A DNA stretch of 64,000 nt from Oenococcus sicerae (GCF_004102045.2 NZ_CP029684.2:1302001-1366000), one strand, 5' to 3'. Positions 25,828 through 33,903 are shown, counted from the first letter of the stretch. The notes: generated by a model not told the origin, from the letters alone. A program made the numbers and translations.

Positions 25828-25971
25828 ATGGAACAAGAAAAAATAAATTGGCGGCAAGTTGCGACAAGCCTAGCAACGAAATTAGCAAATTCGGAAGCGC
25901 AAAATTCGATTTTGCAAACGATATTGGAAGAAACAAAACAAAAATCAGTATCAAGGAAGGAGGAAAAATAA
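25828..25971 (+). CDS. Small phage protein after the tail fibre
   Basis: 47 residues (MEQEKINWRQVATSLATKLA, ending SRKEEK), ATG 25828 with TTAGGAGAAAA upstream. A single helix, polar and charged. Its 3' end provides the AAGGAGG ribosome site of the next gene. Such short helical proteins are common at this place in siphophages; the function is unknown. Confidence 0.6.
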   Translation: MEQEKINWRQVATSLATKLANSEAQNSILQTILEETKQKSVSRKEEK

Positions 25972-25973
25972 TC

Positions 25974-26204
25974 ATGGAAATTAATAAATCTCAGAGCTTC
26001 AATGCTCAAAGCAAAGATACTAACGGAAATCAGATAGCCTATTTCAATGGTTCGGTAAACAGTAGTAATGTCAGTCTCTCGGTCAACCCAATTAATGTTC
26101 AAGGCTTTAAAGCCAACCGTGCTCAAATTGAAGCAGATTTTGCCGACTTTGAAAAGACTGTTTTTGATGAAGCAGTATCACAAGACGCCACGCCAGCGAG
26201 TTAA
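25974..26204 (+). CDS. Small phage protein, conserved tail-lysis junction type
   Basis: 76 residues from ATG 25974, with AAGGAGG at 25957-25963; a longer frame from 25848 lies within the previous gene in another phase. The sequence MEINKSQSFNAQSKDTNGNQ, then FNGSVNSSNVSLSVNPINV, FKANRAQIEADFADFEKTVFDEA is a beta part followed by a helix. Similar small proteins sit between fibre and holin genes in many Lactobacillales phages. No known role. Confidence 0.6.
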   Translation: MEINKSQSFNAQSKDTNGNQIAYFNGSVNSSNVSLSVNPINVQGFKANRAQIEADFADFEKTVFDEAVSQDATPAS

Positions 26205-26207
26205 TAC

Positions 26208-26504
26208 ATGAATCCTGACGGCATTAGGTCTTGGCTAATGTTGATCGCAACAGGTATTGGTCTGCTGGGATCCATTTATGCCATATTCAGAAAAACATTA
26301 AATAAATTCTTCACAGACAACTTTAAAGAGTCCACTGAGTCCTTAAACGAAACAGTCCATTTACTCAATGAAAGTGTTAAAAAACAGTCCGAAATGTTAG
26401 ATCATGATTTCAAAAAAATTCAAGAAATAGATGAAAAAGAGTCTGATCACGAAAAACGCATTCATACATTGGAAGACTGGAAAGAATTTACAAATGGAAA
26501 ATAA
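26208..26504 (+). CDS. Holin-like membrane protein with coiled-coil tail
   Basis: 98 residues, ATG 26208. One membrane segment (SWLMLIATGIGLLGSIYAIF, residues 7-26) is followed by a long charged coiled coil (ESTESLNETVHLLNESVKKQSEMLDHDF). This topology resembles XhlA/hemolysin-like accessory lysis proteins. Position directly before the LL-H-type holin and endolysin supports a lysis role. Confidence 0.6.
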   Translation: MNPDGIRSWLMLIATGIGLLGSIYAIFRKTLNKFFTDNFKESTESLNETVHLLNESVKKQSEMLDHDFKKIQEIDEKESDHEKRIHTLEDWKEFTNGK

Positions 26505-26573
26505 ACAATTAAATAGTTTGGAAAATATGTTTGCACTGGTCTAATTATCCAGTGCTTTTTATTAGGAGGAATT

Positions 26574-26975
26574 ATGCAAGTAATATTTAATACACTTTAT
26601 GTTTTACTAGGAGCTTTTGGCATTGGCGCGCTATTCTTAGGACTTCATGCCCTGATATCAGTGGCCGAAGCTAAAAACGCTCAAGCATTAGCTAGTGCAC
26701 AAACTGAGAAAGCAAAATTGAGAAACGAGCACATTCAAACTGCTTTAGCCTTTGCTGACCAGGTTGTCAGTCTAGCTGAAAAAACGCTTGGTACAGGCGG
26801 CGAAAAAGAGAAGTATGCCACTGATTTGTTAAACAAGCGTTTACAAGACAATGGTTTAGCTGGCAACTTCACACCAGATCAGATTGAAGGGTATATCAAA
26901 GCTGGCGTGGACGTCCTTAAATCAAAAGGACTGGAAATTCACGCACCAAAGGCGGAAGTCAGCGAGGCTAAGTAA
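26574..26975 (+). CDS. Holin, phage LL-H family
   Basis: 133 residues, ATG 26574 with TTAGGAGGAATT upstream. A single N-terminal membrane helix (LYVLLGAFGIGALFLGLHALI) is followed by a helical cytoplasmic part (QTALAFADQVVSLAEKTLGTGGEKEKYATDLLNKRL), the signature of the Lactobacillus phage LL-H holin family. It should time membrane permeabilisation and release the endolysin. Its stop codon overlaps the endolysin ATG. Confidence 0.8.
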   Translation: MQVIFNTLYVLLGAFGIGALFLGLHALISVAEAKNAQALASAQTEKAKLRNEHIQTALAFADQVVSLAEKTLGTGGEKEKYATDLLNKRLQDNGLAGNFTPDQIEGYIKAGVDVLKSKGLEIHAPKAEVSEAK

Positions 26976-28036
26976 TGGTCTTAAACGGCTGTGATATTAG
27001 TAATTATCAAGCGGGAATTAATCTTAAACTTGTTCCTGCTGACTTTGTTTTGATTAAGGCTACCGAAGGCACGTCTTATGTCAGCCCTTCTTGCAATGCG
27101 CAGACAACTAGTGCTTTATCGGCTGGCAAAAAGGTCGGCTGGTATCACTTTGCTTCAGTTGGCAATGCCGTGGCTCAAGCTGATTATTTTGTTAATAACA
27201 TCAAGAATTACATCGGCAAAGGTATTCTCATGCTTGACTGGGAAACGGCGCCCGTTTTGAATCAAGGCGTTGCTTGGGCTAAAGCGTGGCTCGACCGTGT
27301 CTATGCTAAAACAAATGTTCGCCCGATTATTTACATGAGTAAGTCCATTGTCAATCAGTACAACTGGTCAAGCGTAGCCAAAGATTATGGCTTATTCTTT
27401 GCTCAGTATGCTAATTACAATCGCACTGGCTATCAGAATGACCCTTGGACAGATAACGCTAAACTAGGTGCTTTTGGAACAGCTGTAGCGTTTCAGTACA
27501 GTTCATCTGGCAAATTAGCTGGTTGGTCTGGCAACCTTGATTTAGATGTCTTTTATGGTGATAAGTCCACTTGGGATAAATATGCTGGAGCTAAATCTAT
27601 TCCTGCACCTGTTTATAAAAAAGGCGATTTTGTCACCGTCAAAGACGGTCAAACTAAAAATGCTGTCGGCTATGATATTAAAGGTTGGGTCGGGCAAAAG
27701 ATTGAGATTGTCAATATCAGGCAATCAGGTGACCATTGGCTTTATGATGGCAAAGTCGGCAACAATCCATTCAATGATTTGTTAGCTGCCAACATCACAA
27801 AATGGGAGCAAGCGCCAGCACCTTTGTTCAAAGTTGGCGATCAAATACAAATAAGTCCAAAAGCGCTTAAAGAGCGTAACGGCTATGATTTGACACCACG
27901 CCGTTTAAAAGTTGGTAAGGTGGCAAGTGTGGTTAAATATCCAACCAAGTATTCACGTTCATGGTATGAATACAAAATTGCCTATACGGATGGCAAAGAA
28001 AACGATCACGTTTTGGAACAGGATTTAACATTTTAA
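26975..28036 (+). CDS. Endolysin, GH25 muramidase with C-terminal SH3-like repeats
   Basis: 353 residues, ATG 26975. Residues 1 to about 205 are a GH25 lysozyme: NGCDISNYQ at the start, KATEGTSYVSP, the catalytic MLDWE near residues 87-91, and NLDLDVFYGD near the end of the domain. Residues 215-275 and 285-353 look like two SH3-type wall-binding repeats (YKKGDFVTVKDGQTKNAVGYDIKG and FKVGDQIQISPKALKERNGYDLTP). It cuts the N-acetylmuramic acid to N-acetylglucosamine bond. No signal peptide is seen, so export depends on the holin. Confidence 0.92.
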   Translation: MVLNGCDISNYQAGINLKLVPADFVLIKATEGTSYVSPSCNAQTTSALSAGKKVGWYHFASVGNAVAQADYFVNNIKNYIGKGILMLDWETAPVLNQGVAWAKAWLDRVYAKTNVRPIIYMSKSIVNQYNWSSVAKDYGLFFAQYANYNRTGYQNDPWTDNAKLGAFGTAVAFQYSSSGKLAGWSGNLDLDVFYGDKSTWDKYAGAKSIPAPVYKKGDFVTVKDGQTKNAVGYDIKGWVGQKIEIVNIRQSGDHWLYDGKVGNNPFNDLLAANITKWEQAPAPLFKVGDQIQISPKALKERNGYDLTPRRLKVGKVASVVKYPTKYSRSWYEYKIAYTDGKENDHVLEQDLTF

Positions 28037-28142
28037 AGCTGCACAACAAGCAGCTGACGAAAAAGCGAAGGCTGACGCACTGGCTGCTGCACAAAAAGCA
28101 GTGACAGACGCACAAGCAAAAGTTGCTGAATTAAGTAAATAA
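28037..28142 (+). pseudogene. C-terminal remnant of an Ala/Lys-rich phage protein
   Basis: Directly after the endolysin stop, a frame different from the endolysin reads 34 residues (AAQQAADEKAKADALAAAQK, continuing to VAELSK) and ends at TAA 28140-28142. There is no start codon or ribosome site. The composition is that of the C-terminal helix of LL-H-type holins or similar proteins. A terminator follows at once. It looks like a gene end left by recombination. Confidence 0.5.
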
Positions 28143-28147
28143 AGATT

Positions 28148-28187
28148 AAAAATACCCACTGGTTTAACTGCTGGTGAGTATTTTTTG
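28148..28187 (+). terminator. Terminator of the lysis operon
   Basis: AAATACCCAC pairs with GTGAGTATTT (one mismatch) with an inner partial stem, followed by TTTTTT. This is the probable end of the late transcript. Confidence 0.7.
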
Positions 28188-28224
28188 TGTAATAATCTTG
28201 GTAGGCAAAGCCAGGGGAGAAAAA

Positions 28225-28698
28225 ATGCCATCAGATAACATTAAGAAAATTAAAGAAATTTTGTACAAACCTTTCGTCTCCTCACGTTTTCTTGGAATAT
28301 TTTTCTTAATAGCCGGGATGGCGCTGGCATTTTTTTCTTGGCATAATACTTTTTTGACTGATTTGAACACTACTAAAAATTCTATTCCGATATTTTGGGA
28401 GTATCTTAGAGTGTTTTTAGTTTTTCCTATTTCTTGCATTATTATTGTTTATAGCCAATTTATTTTCTTCGGTGGCATTAAAAACAAAAAAGAACCAGTC
28501 AAGAAAAGTAAAGATCCGCTTTTGTTTCCAGCGATTGTTATTAGTCTTTATGTTCTCTTAATAGGAGGAATGTTCCTATCTCATTTTTTTATGTCGGCCA
28601 AAAACTTGTCTAAAATTGACCCTTTATTAAGTCCATTGATATCCTTTTTGGGAATTTTTGTGGGCTTATATATTGCGCAAATGAAGCTTTCGAAATAA
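28225..28698 (+). CDS. Membrane protein of unknown function (accessory gene)
   Basis: 157 residues from ATG 28225, with AGGGGAGAAA upstream; a longer frame from 28174 begins inside the terminator. About four membrane helices are visible: GIFFLIAGMALAFFSW, LRVFLVFPISCIIIVYSQFIFF, FPAIVISLYVLLIGGMFLSHFF and PLISFLGIFVGLYIAQM. It stands alone between two terminators, as phage cargo genes do, and is AT-rich. Lysogen-benefit functions such as exclusion of other phages are possible but unproven. Confidence 0.6.
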   Translation: MPSDNIKKIKEILYKPFVSSRFLGIFFLIAGMALAFFSWHNTFLTDLNTTKNSIPIFWEYLRVFLVFPISCIIIVYSQFIFFGGIKNKKEPVKKSKDPLLFPAIVISLYVLLIGGMFLSHFFMSAKNLSKIDPLLSPLISFLGIFVGLYIAQMKLSK

Positions 28699-28724
28699 AA
28701 ACATAAAAAAGATGGTAATGAAAA

Positions 28725-28781
28725 ATGGTGACACCGGCTAATGCACAAGCTCGCTTGCAAGAATTGCAAGCTGCTAAATAA
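28725..28781 (+). pseudogene. Second short gene-end remnant
   Basis: An 18-codon frame (MVTPANAQARLQELQAAK) ends at TAA 28779-28781 and is followed by a terminator. It looks like the last residues of a helical protein rather than an independent gene, although an ATG is present. Together with the remnant at 28037-28142 it brackets the membrane protein gene. Confidence 0.35.
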
Positions 28782-28797
28782 TTGAATAAGCAATTAA

Positions 28798-28836
28798 AGC
28801 CCATCGGATTTATTTCTGGTGGGTGTTTTTTTATTT
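28798..28836 (+). terminator. Terminator upstream of the methyltransferase module
   Basis: AGCCCATC pairs with GGTGGGT (with G-T pairs) around a 12-base loop and is followed by TTTTTTTATTTTT. It isolates the restriction-modification module from upstream transcription. Confidence 0.65.
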
Positions 28837-28891
28837 TTAAGTCTTTGCAAATATATTTTTTTAGGTATCACTTGATAAAAAAAGGTGGATA

Positions 28892-29968
28892 ATGAAAGCA
28901 AATATGTCATCGAAAAAGTTAAAAATAAACGCCGTTGATCTCTTTTGTGGGGTGGGAGGATTAACAAATGGTGTCCAACGTTCTGGGATTAACGTCGTTG
29001 CGGGATTTGATATCTTACAAAGTTGTCGCTTTCCTTATGAATACAATAATTCGGCTAAGTTCATTCTCAAAGATGTTAAGAAAATAAAGCCAGGAGAAAT
29101 AGACAAACTATATCCCAAAGACACCGATATTAAAGTATTAATGGGTTGCGCGCCTTGCCAGCCGTTTTCAACTTACAGTCATCGATATAAAGATAGCCCG
29201 AATCGCATTACGAAAATGGATTTGTTAGATTATTTTGGCAAGCAGGTTCAAGAAGTCCATCCGGATATCGTATCTATGGAAAATGTGCCACAAATAGCTA
29301 ATGAAGATGTTTTCGATCGATTTGTTGAGCTGCTTAAAAACGAAGGATATCAAGTAGATTGGCGTGTCGTTTATGCTCCAACTTATGGTGTGCCACAAAG
29401 TCGACATCGACTTCTTCTACTGGCTTCTAAGTTCGGAACAATTCAGTTGGAAGCGCCTCTGTTTGACAAAGATCATTATCCGACTGTACGCGAAGCTATT
29501 TCTGGTTTGCCTAAGCTAGAGGCTGGCCAAACAGACCCGAACGATCCCTTACATCGATCAAGAGCTTTAAGACCAATCAATCTTAATCGTATTAAGCACT
29601 CTAAGCCAGGTGGCAGCTGGCAGGACTGGCCAAAGGATCTATTGCCAGAAGCCTATAAAAAAGAGAGTGGTCGTACTTTCGGATCTGTTTACGGAAGGCT
29701 TGAATGGGATAAGCCTTCCAGCACGATTACGACGGAATTTGTAGGCTATGGTAATGGACGATTTGGGCATCCTGATCAGAATCGGGCTTTAAGTCTTCGA
29801 GAAGGTGCAATTATCCAAACTTTTCCAAGGGATTATCAGTTCGTTGATCCTAATCAGGGTGACAACTATTCTATGTCTAAAGTGGCTTTACAAATCGGTA
29901 ATGCTGTTCCGGTTAAGTTGGGACAGGTTATCGGAGAAAGTATTCAAAAACATTTAGAAGAGATTTAG
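28892..29968 (+). CDS. C5-cytosine DNA methyltransferase (R-M module)
   Basis: 358 residues, ATG 28892 with AAAGGTGG upstream. All main C5-methylase motifs are present: DLFCGVGGL (SAM binding, about 17-25), CAPCQPFS with the catalytic Cys in PCQ near 92, ENVPQI, GVPQSRHRLLLLAS, and IGNAVPVKLGQ near the C terminus. The variable target domain is short. The product methylates cytosine in a specific site and would protect host and phage DNA from the nuclease two genes downstream. The ATPase gene starts 3 bp after its stop. Confidence 0.9.
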   Translation: MKANMSSKKLKINAVDLFCGVGGLTNGVQRSGINVVAGFDILQSCRFPYEYNNSAKFILKDVKKIKPGEIDKLYPKDTDIKVLMGCAPCQPFSTYSHRYKDSPNRITKMDLLDYFGKQVQEVHPDIVSMENVPQIANEDVFDRFVELLKNEGYQVDWRVVYAPTYGVPQSRHRLLLLASKFGTIQLEAPLFDKDHYPTVREAISGLPKLEAGQTDPNDPLHRSRALRPINLNRIKHSKPGGSWQDWPKDLLPEAYKKESGRTFGSVYGRLEWDKPSSTITTEFVGYGNGRFGHPDQNRALSLREGAIIQTFPRDYQFVDPNQGDNYSMSKVALQIGNAVPVKLGQVIGESIQKHLEEI

Positions 29969-29971
29969 CAA

Positions 29972-31936
29972 ATGATTGAAAAAAAATATCCACTATTTAT
30001 ATCCCCACAAATTTTGGAACTTTTAGGACCGAGTTTGTATTCAAATGTATATAACGTATTAGCAGAGCTTATTGCAAATGCTTATGATGCAGATGCAGAA
30101 AATGTTTGGCTGGATTTTGTAGACCAATCCATTGATGTTGAGGATGATGGATCGGGCATGTCATATGAAGAAGTAACCCATAAATATTTAACGGTTGCAT
30201 CCGAATCTCGTAAGACATTATCTGACTCATATACGCCTATATTTCACAGGCTAAAAATGGGTAGAAAAGGCATAGGCAAGTTAGCTGCTTTATCCGTTTC
30301 TGCCAAAGTTAAAATCATGACAGTCCAAAACAATGATAAATCAGGTTTCTTTCTTTCTCGATTGGTTCCTGAAGATGGAACTTTGACACCAATTCCTACA
30401 CAAGCTATCACTTTTAATCATGTTAGCGGTCAGAATCCTCACGGAACGCGAATTGAGATGCCAAATTCTGATTATGATATACCCAAACGAAATGGAACCA
30501 TAGAAAAAAATTTAGCCAAGTTTTTTCCACAGATAGAAGATAATTTCAAAGTTCATATCAACTTAAATGGGAAAGAATCTCAATTAAAGCCATTTTTAGA
30601 AAGTGTTGTTCAGGAACTGGATACTTTAACGATCTTCGATTCCTCAAATAGGGCTTCTTATCGACAAATGGCTAAAGAATTTGAGCTCAATAATTCAACG
30701 GACTTTTGTAAAACATTCCCAGCTGAAAAGCAAGCCATCAAAATGCAGAATAAAGCAAAGAAAAGAGTTAGCGTAAATCAAGAAATTAACGGCTGGATTG
30801 GTACGTACAGAACCACCCGGAATAGGAAAGCGAATCAAAGTGATTTTCCTGATAATTTTATTGCCATATATTCTAACGACAAATTGGGAAAGTTCAATAT
30901 TCTTCAAGATGCCGGGATTAATAGAATTTCAGATGTTTATTTAGTTGGACAGTTTTTTGTTAATTCTTTCGAGAATACATTGCTTCCGGATATGGCGATG
31001 AGCAATAGGCAAGGCTACAAAATAGACGATCCTCGATATAAAGAAATGATAGCTTGGGCGCAGAATCAAGTCCGTTTTGTTTCTAATTTAAAGAAGAAGG
31101 TAACTGATCTTAAAAAAGCAAAGAAGGAAAAGAAAAAAAGAGCTGACCTTTTGGAGGAACAACGGCAAATTAAGGAAAATGTGAGTGAATCTCTTAATAT
31201 AATTCAGCAAGCATCTCAAGAATCGTCGAAAGACCAAAAACCGTTTTTACGTCAATTAGATGAGCAGCAACTTAATAGGTTGAGTTCGGCTTTCACGAAC
31301 ATAGGCACAAAAAAAATCAAAATTGATCAGTCTTCAGCTTCTGGACGAAAAGTCCTCATTAGCCAAACTAAGGCAGATGACAGACTCAATTCGGTGATTT
31401 ATGAGATGCTCCTATTTAATAATTTTGAGCCAGATGAGATACTTTATTCAACATGTGTAAATGCGGCCTCTCGTGTCCCGTATGGTATACATATTTATGA
31501 CTATATTAGAGAATTTTTCGCTCAAAGTGCATTGCAGCATGATTTATATGTATTTTATATGGATAGCGATAATACAAAATGTTCGAGAGGTGTATCCGTA
31601 GAGACCGGAGCTGGATGGGTGACTCAAACAAAACATTTTATTATTAAGGCTGGGAAGGATGCGCCTCAGGAACCACTCGATATACGAAAACCATACTCTG
31701 AAATTAGATTCAACCACGAAAATAACGAAATTTTCTGTTCGGAAGTCGCTTTTAGTGTTTTTCTTCAAGCAATTAACGATGTTTGTTCCACCTTTGGTAA
31801 AGTTCCAAAAACTCACGATGAGAATACTGATTACTTTACGCATTCCTTAGAATGTGAAATTATGGATCAATCTGATTTTGAGGCCAAAGTCAAGGATATG
31901 GAAGTTGCTAGCGATGGAACTAAATCAACTAATTAG
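29972..31936 (+). CDS. GHKL ATPase of MORC/MutL type (R-M module)
   Basis: 654 residues, ATG 29972. The N-terminal GHKL ATPase is clear: N-box ELIANAYDADA (32-42), DDGSGM (58-63), and the lid GRKGIGKLA (97-105). A transducer-like region follows (INGWIGTYRTTRNRK, then GRVFNILQDAGINR-like pattern near 300-320). About 365-410 is a Lys/Glu-rich coiled coil. The last 230 residues are not recognised. MORC-like ATPases encoded next to C5 methylases and nucleases are a known restriction-modification theme. It likely clamps or moves on DNA and regulates the partner nuclease. It overlaps the next gene by 23 bp. Confidence 0.75.
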   Translation: MIEKKYPLFISPQILELLGPSLYSNVYNVLAELIANAYDADAENVWLDFVDQSIDVEDDGSGMSYEEVTHKYLTVASESRKTLSDSYTPIFHRLKMGRKGIGKLAALSVSAKVKIMTVQNNDKSGFFLSRLVPEDGTLTPIPTQAITFNHVSGQNPHGTRIEMPNSDYDIPKRNGTIEKNLAKFFPQIEDNFKVHINLNGKESQLKPFLESVVQELDTLTIFDSSNRASYRQMAKEFELNNSTDFCKTFPAEKQAIKMQNKAKKRVSVNQEINGWIGTYRTTRNRKANQSDFPDNFIAIYSNDKLGKFNILQDAGINRISDVYLVGQFFVNSFENTLLPDMAMSNRQGYKIDDPRYKEMIAWAQNQVRFVSNLKKKVTDLKKAKKEKKKRADLLEEQRQIKENVSESLNIIQQASQESSKDQKPFLRQLDEQQLNRLSSAFTNIGTKKIKIDQSSASGRKVLISQTKADDRLNSVIYEMLLFNNFEPDEILYSTCVNAASRVPYGIHIYDYIREFFAQSALQHDLYVFYMDSDNTKCSRGVSVETGAGWVTQTKHFIIKAGKDAPQEPLDIRKPYSEIRFNHENNEIFCSEVAFSVFLQAINDVCSTFGKVPKTHDENTDYFTHSLECEIMDQSDFEAKVKDMEVASDGTKSTN

Positions 31937-33161
31937 GGGTGTTTTTAACGAATATCCTTTACAGAAAATTGGTGAAGGAATTGAAGATAAAGGTTTAGAA
32001 ATAAAATTTCATTCGGGTTTGAACGAAATTTTTGAGCAAAGTTTTTTTGGTTCTATTTTTATGAGCAAAGGATCCGTAGGCACTGGACGTTGGGCCATAA
32101 TTCCGTGGATTGGACTTTTCGATAAGCGAATAAGTGTCAAGGCTAGCGAAGGGTTTGACATTGTTTATCTATTCTCAGTGGAAAAGAAAGAGATCTATTT
32201 GTCTCTTAACCAGGGTTGGGCTTTTTATTCTGAAAAATTTAAGGGTAATCAAGCTAAAAGAAATATTTTATATGTCTCAAACTTTTTAAGAAATAACCTC
32301 CATTTAGTTTCAGATAGAATGTCTGCAGATGATATTCACTTGTTAAATGACTATAGCAAGAATCCGTCTCGTCCAAAGGGATATGAGGCTGGGAACATCG
32401 TTAGCATTAAGTACGAACTTGATTCTTTGCCGCCTGACGATGCCTTGATTGATGACCTTAATGCCATGAAATCTCTCTTGTTAGAACTTGAGTCATTAAT
32501 GACCAGAAGCCAAGGCAAGATTGATATTGAATCAAGCATCAACTTTTTTCTTTCTCAAGTGGATCGTTCTGTGCCAATACAAGATTTCATGACTGATTTC
32601 AAATCTTCCAATTTGACCAAAGCGGATTTGACCAATTTAAAGGATGAACAAATTGATATTCCATCTAGTGTTGCAGATATTGATGACGATACAAAATCGA
32701 ATGATTCAAATTCTTCTAAAATAACAAAGACGGTTGAGAAGCAAAATATTCAAAACAAACGGAATGGTTATTTGGGTGAGCTATTTGTCCTGGAAATGGA
32801 AAGAAAGAAACTGAGAGATAGTTCGGACCCCAAGCTAACGAACCTTGCTAAGAAAGTGACACAAGTATCGGTCACTGAAGGAGATGGCAAAGGATATGAT
32901 ATTTTGTCCTTTGATCTTGATGGAAACGAACTATACATTGAAGTCAAGACGACCAAATCAGATCACGACAACGCTGCCTTTTATATTAGTGAAAATGAAT
33001 TAAATTACTCCAAAAATCATTCCGAAGGGTATAGATTAATCCGTTTAATTGGTTTTAGTAAAAACGCATTGAAACGAGGCAAGATCCGGTATTTTTGTTT
33101 GAAGGGCGATGTCAGCCAAGTACTTAAATTAAAGCCTAGTAACTATATTGCCACGGTTTAA
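31914..33161 (+). CDS. Restriction nuclease with DUF3578-like and DUF3883-like domains
   Basis: 415 residues from ATG 31914, inside the end of the ATPase gene; an earlier in-frame start at 31854 is less likely. Residues 1 to about 185 match the DUF3578 / MrcB N-terminal type: GTGRWAIIPWIGLFD, then FDIVYLFSVEKKEIYLSLNQG. A polar linker follows. From about 285 a DUF3883-type domain begins (RNGYLGELFVLEMERKKL), with the PD-(D/E)XK-like core YDILSFDLDGNELYIEVKTT. This supplies the probable catalytic D, E and K. It is the likely DNA-cutting partner of the methylase and ATPase. Confidence 0.75.
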   Translation: MELNQLIRGVFNEYPLQKIGEGIEDKGLEIKFHSGLNEIFEQSFFGSIFMSKGSVGTGRWAIIPWIGLFDKRISVKASEGFDIVYLFSVEKKEIYLSLNQGWAFYSEKFKGNQAKRNILYVSNFLRNNLHLVSDRMSADDIHLLNDYSKNPSRPKGYEAGNIVSIKYELDSLPPDDALIDDLNAMKSLLLELESLMTRSQGKIDIESSINFFLSQVDRSVPIQDFMTDFKSSNLTKADLTNLKDEQIDIPSSVADIDDDTKSNDSNSSKITKTVEKQNIQNKRNGYLGELFVLEMERKKLRDSSDPKLTNLAKKVTQVSVTEGDGKGYDILSFDLDGNELYIEVKTTKSDHDNAAFYISENELNYSKNHSEGYRLIRLIGFSKNALKRGKIRYFCLKGDVSQVLKLKPSNYIATV

Positions 33162-33187
33162 AGTCACTTAATTGCCAATTTAGACTA

Positions 33188-33215
33188 TTGTTTTATTTTT
33201 TTATTATGGTATAAT
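33188..33215 (+). promoter_or_regulatory. Probable promoter of the small-peptide transcript
   Basis: TTGTTT (33188-33193), 16 bp, TATAAT (33210-33215) in a very AT-rich stretch after the nuclease gene. The only genes it can serve are the small peptide at 33330 and perhaps the gene at 33480. Confidence 0.45.
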
Positions 33216-33329
33216 GCATAAGTTGGGATTTTCCCTAAAGTACTCGTGCTTAACTTCATTATCGATGTTATTTCTAATATTGTATCAAGCGTTTTTGAGG
33301 AGCTTATATGCTCAATGGGGGTAGGTATT

Positions 33330-33461
33330 ATGAAGAATGAAAATATAACAGGTTTTTTTGTGTTTTTGGTTCCGATGGCAATTTTATTGTTGAGTACTTG
33401 TACTACATATACTGGTTATGCAAAACCGTCTCAATTGAGACGGTTTTTGTATTCCAATTGA
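33330..33461 (+). CDS. Small hydrophobic peptide, exported or membrane-inserted
   Basis: 43 residues from ATG 33330, with GGGGGTAGG upstream; an in-frame GTG at 33246 would add 28 residues but has no ribosome site. After MKNENITG comes a strongly hydrophobic helix (FFVFLVPMAILLLSTC), then a polar tail. A perfect 26-bp palindrome (33422-33447) with a T run lies inside the last codons, giving a short transcript that ends at the gene end. The pattern recalls type I toxins or short secreted peptides, but no known family was matched. Confidence 0.45.
   Translation: MKNENITGFFVFLVPMAILLLSTCTTYTGYAKPSQLRRFLYSN
33422..33450. terminator. Perfect palindromic terminator inside a peptide gene
   Basis: Half-site AAAACCGTCTCAA is exactly mirrored (33422-33447) and flanked by A and T runs, so it can stop transcription in both directions. 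It overlaps the last third of the peptide gene. Confidence 0.75.
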
Positions 33462-33463
33462 GT

Positions 33464-33484
33464 AACACTCTTATCAAGAGTGTT
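33464..33484 (+). repeat. 9-bp inverted repeat over a start codon
   Basis: AACACTCTT, spacer ATC, AAGAGTGTT. In RNA this folds into a hairpin that contains the GTG start (33480) of the next gene, which has no ribosome site. It could be an operator or a translation block, or show that the true start is further downstream. Confidence 0.5.
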
Positions 33485-33734
33485 TACACCTAAAACTACC
33501 GAGCAAATCATTATCCAGGCTGTCCGTGATCTACCAGCTACTGATTACAGATTGAAAATGATGCCCTTCGACGATCTGCAGGCATTAACAGATTTAAATG
33601 AAGCTGATCTAGTGACTGGTTTAAACAATCTTTATGATTGTGGCTTATTATTTAATGGCTATATTGATGAAGAGACTGGAAAACTGAGACGACCAGTATT
33701 GGGTATTTGTATAAATAAATTAAATGAGCTATAA
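33480..33734 (+). CDS. Small protein of unknown function, possibly 5'-truncated
   Basis: 84 residues from GTG 33480. The helical pattern IIIQAVRDLPATDYRLKMMPFDDLQALTDLNEADLVTGLNNLYDCGLLFNG suggests a winged-helix-like fold, ending in a short beta part (KLRRPVLGICIN). There is no Shine-Dalgarno site, and the start lies inside a hairpin. It may be a remnant of a longer gene. No family recognised. Confidence 0.4.
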   Translation: MFTPKTTEQIIIQAVRDLPATDYRLKMMPFDDLQALTDLNEADLVTGLNNLYDCGLLFNGYIDEETGKLRRPVLGICINKLNEL

Positions 33735-33903
33735 GCTGTTTGGGTACCTAAGTATTCACGACAAATCTTGAAAACTCTTTAATCAATCACTAGCATTCGG
33801 AGATATCTAGGCGTTTTTTGTGTCTCAAATTATGTTGAACGCTTACAATTAAATTGGTTCACATTCACGAAGGGATAGCGGACTAATTTTTTTGGGGAGA
33901 GAA
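33735..33903. other. Intergenic stretch, nothing firm
   Basis: AT-rich, no ORF above 25 codons with a ribosome site. It must carry the promoter of the following exported protein, but no good hexamer pair was seen. Confidence 0.3.

Noticed and set aside
29225-29407. 60-codon reverse frame in the methyltransferase gene
   Set aside because: Shadow of a gene with all C5-methylase motifs; no independent support.
33246-33329. Extended start of the small hydrophobic peptide
   Set aside because: The GTG at 33246 lacks a ribosome site, while GGGGGTAGG precedes ATG 33330; kept only as an alternative.
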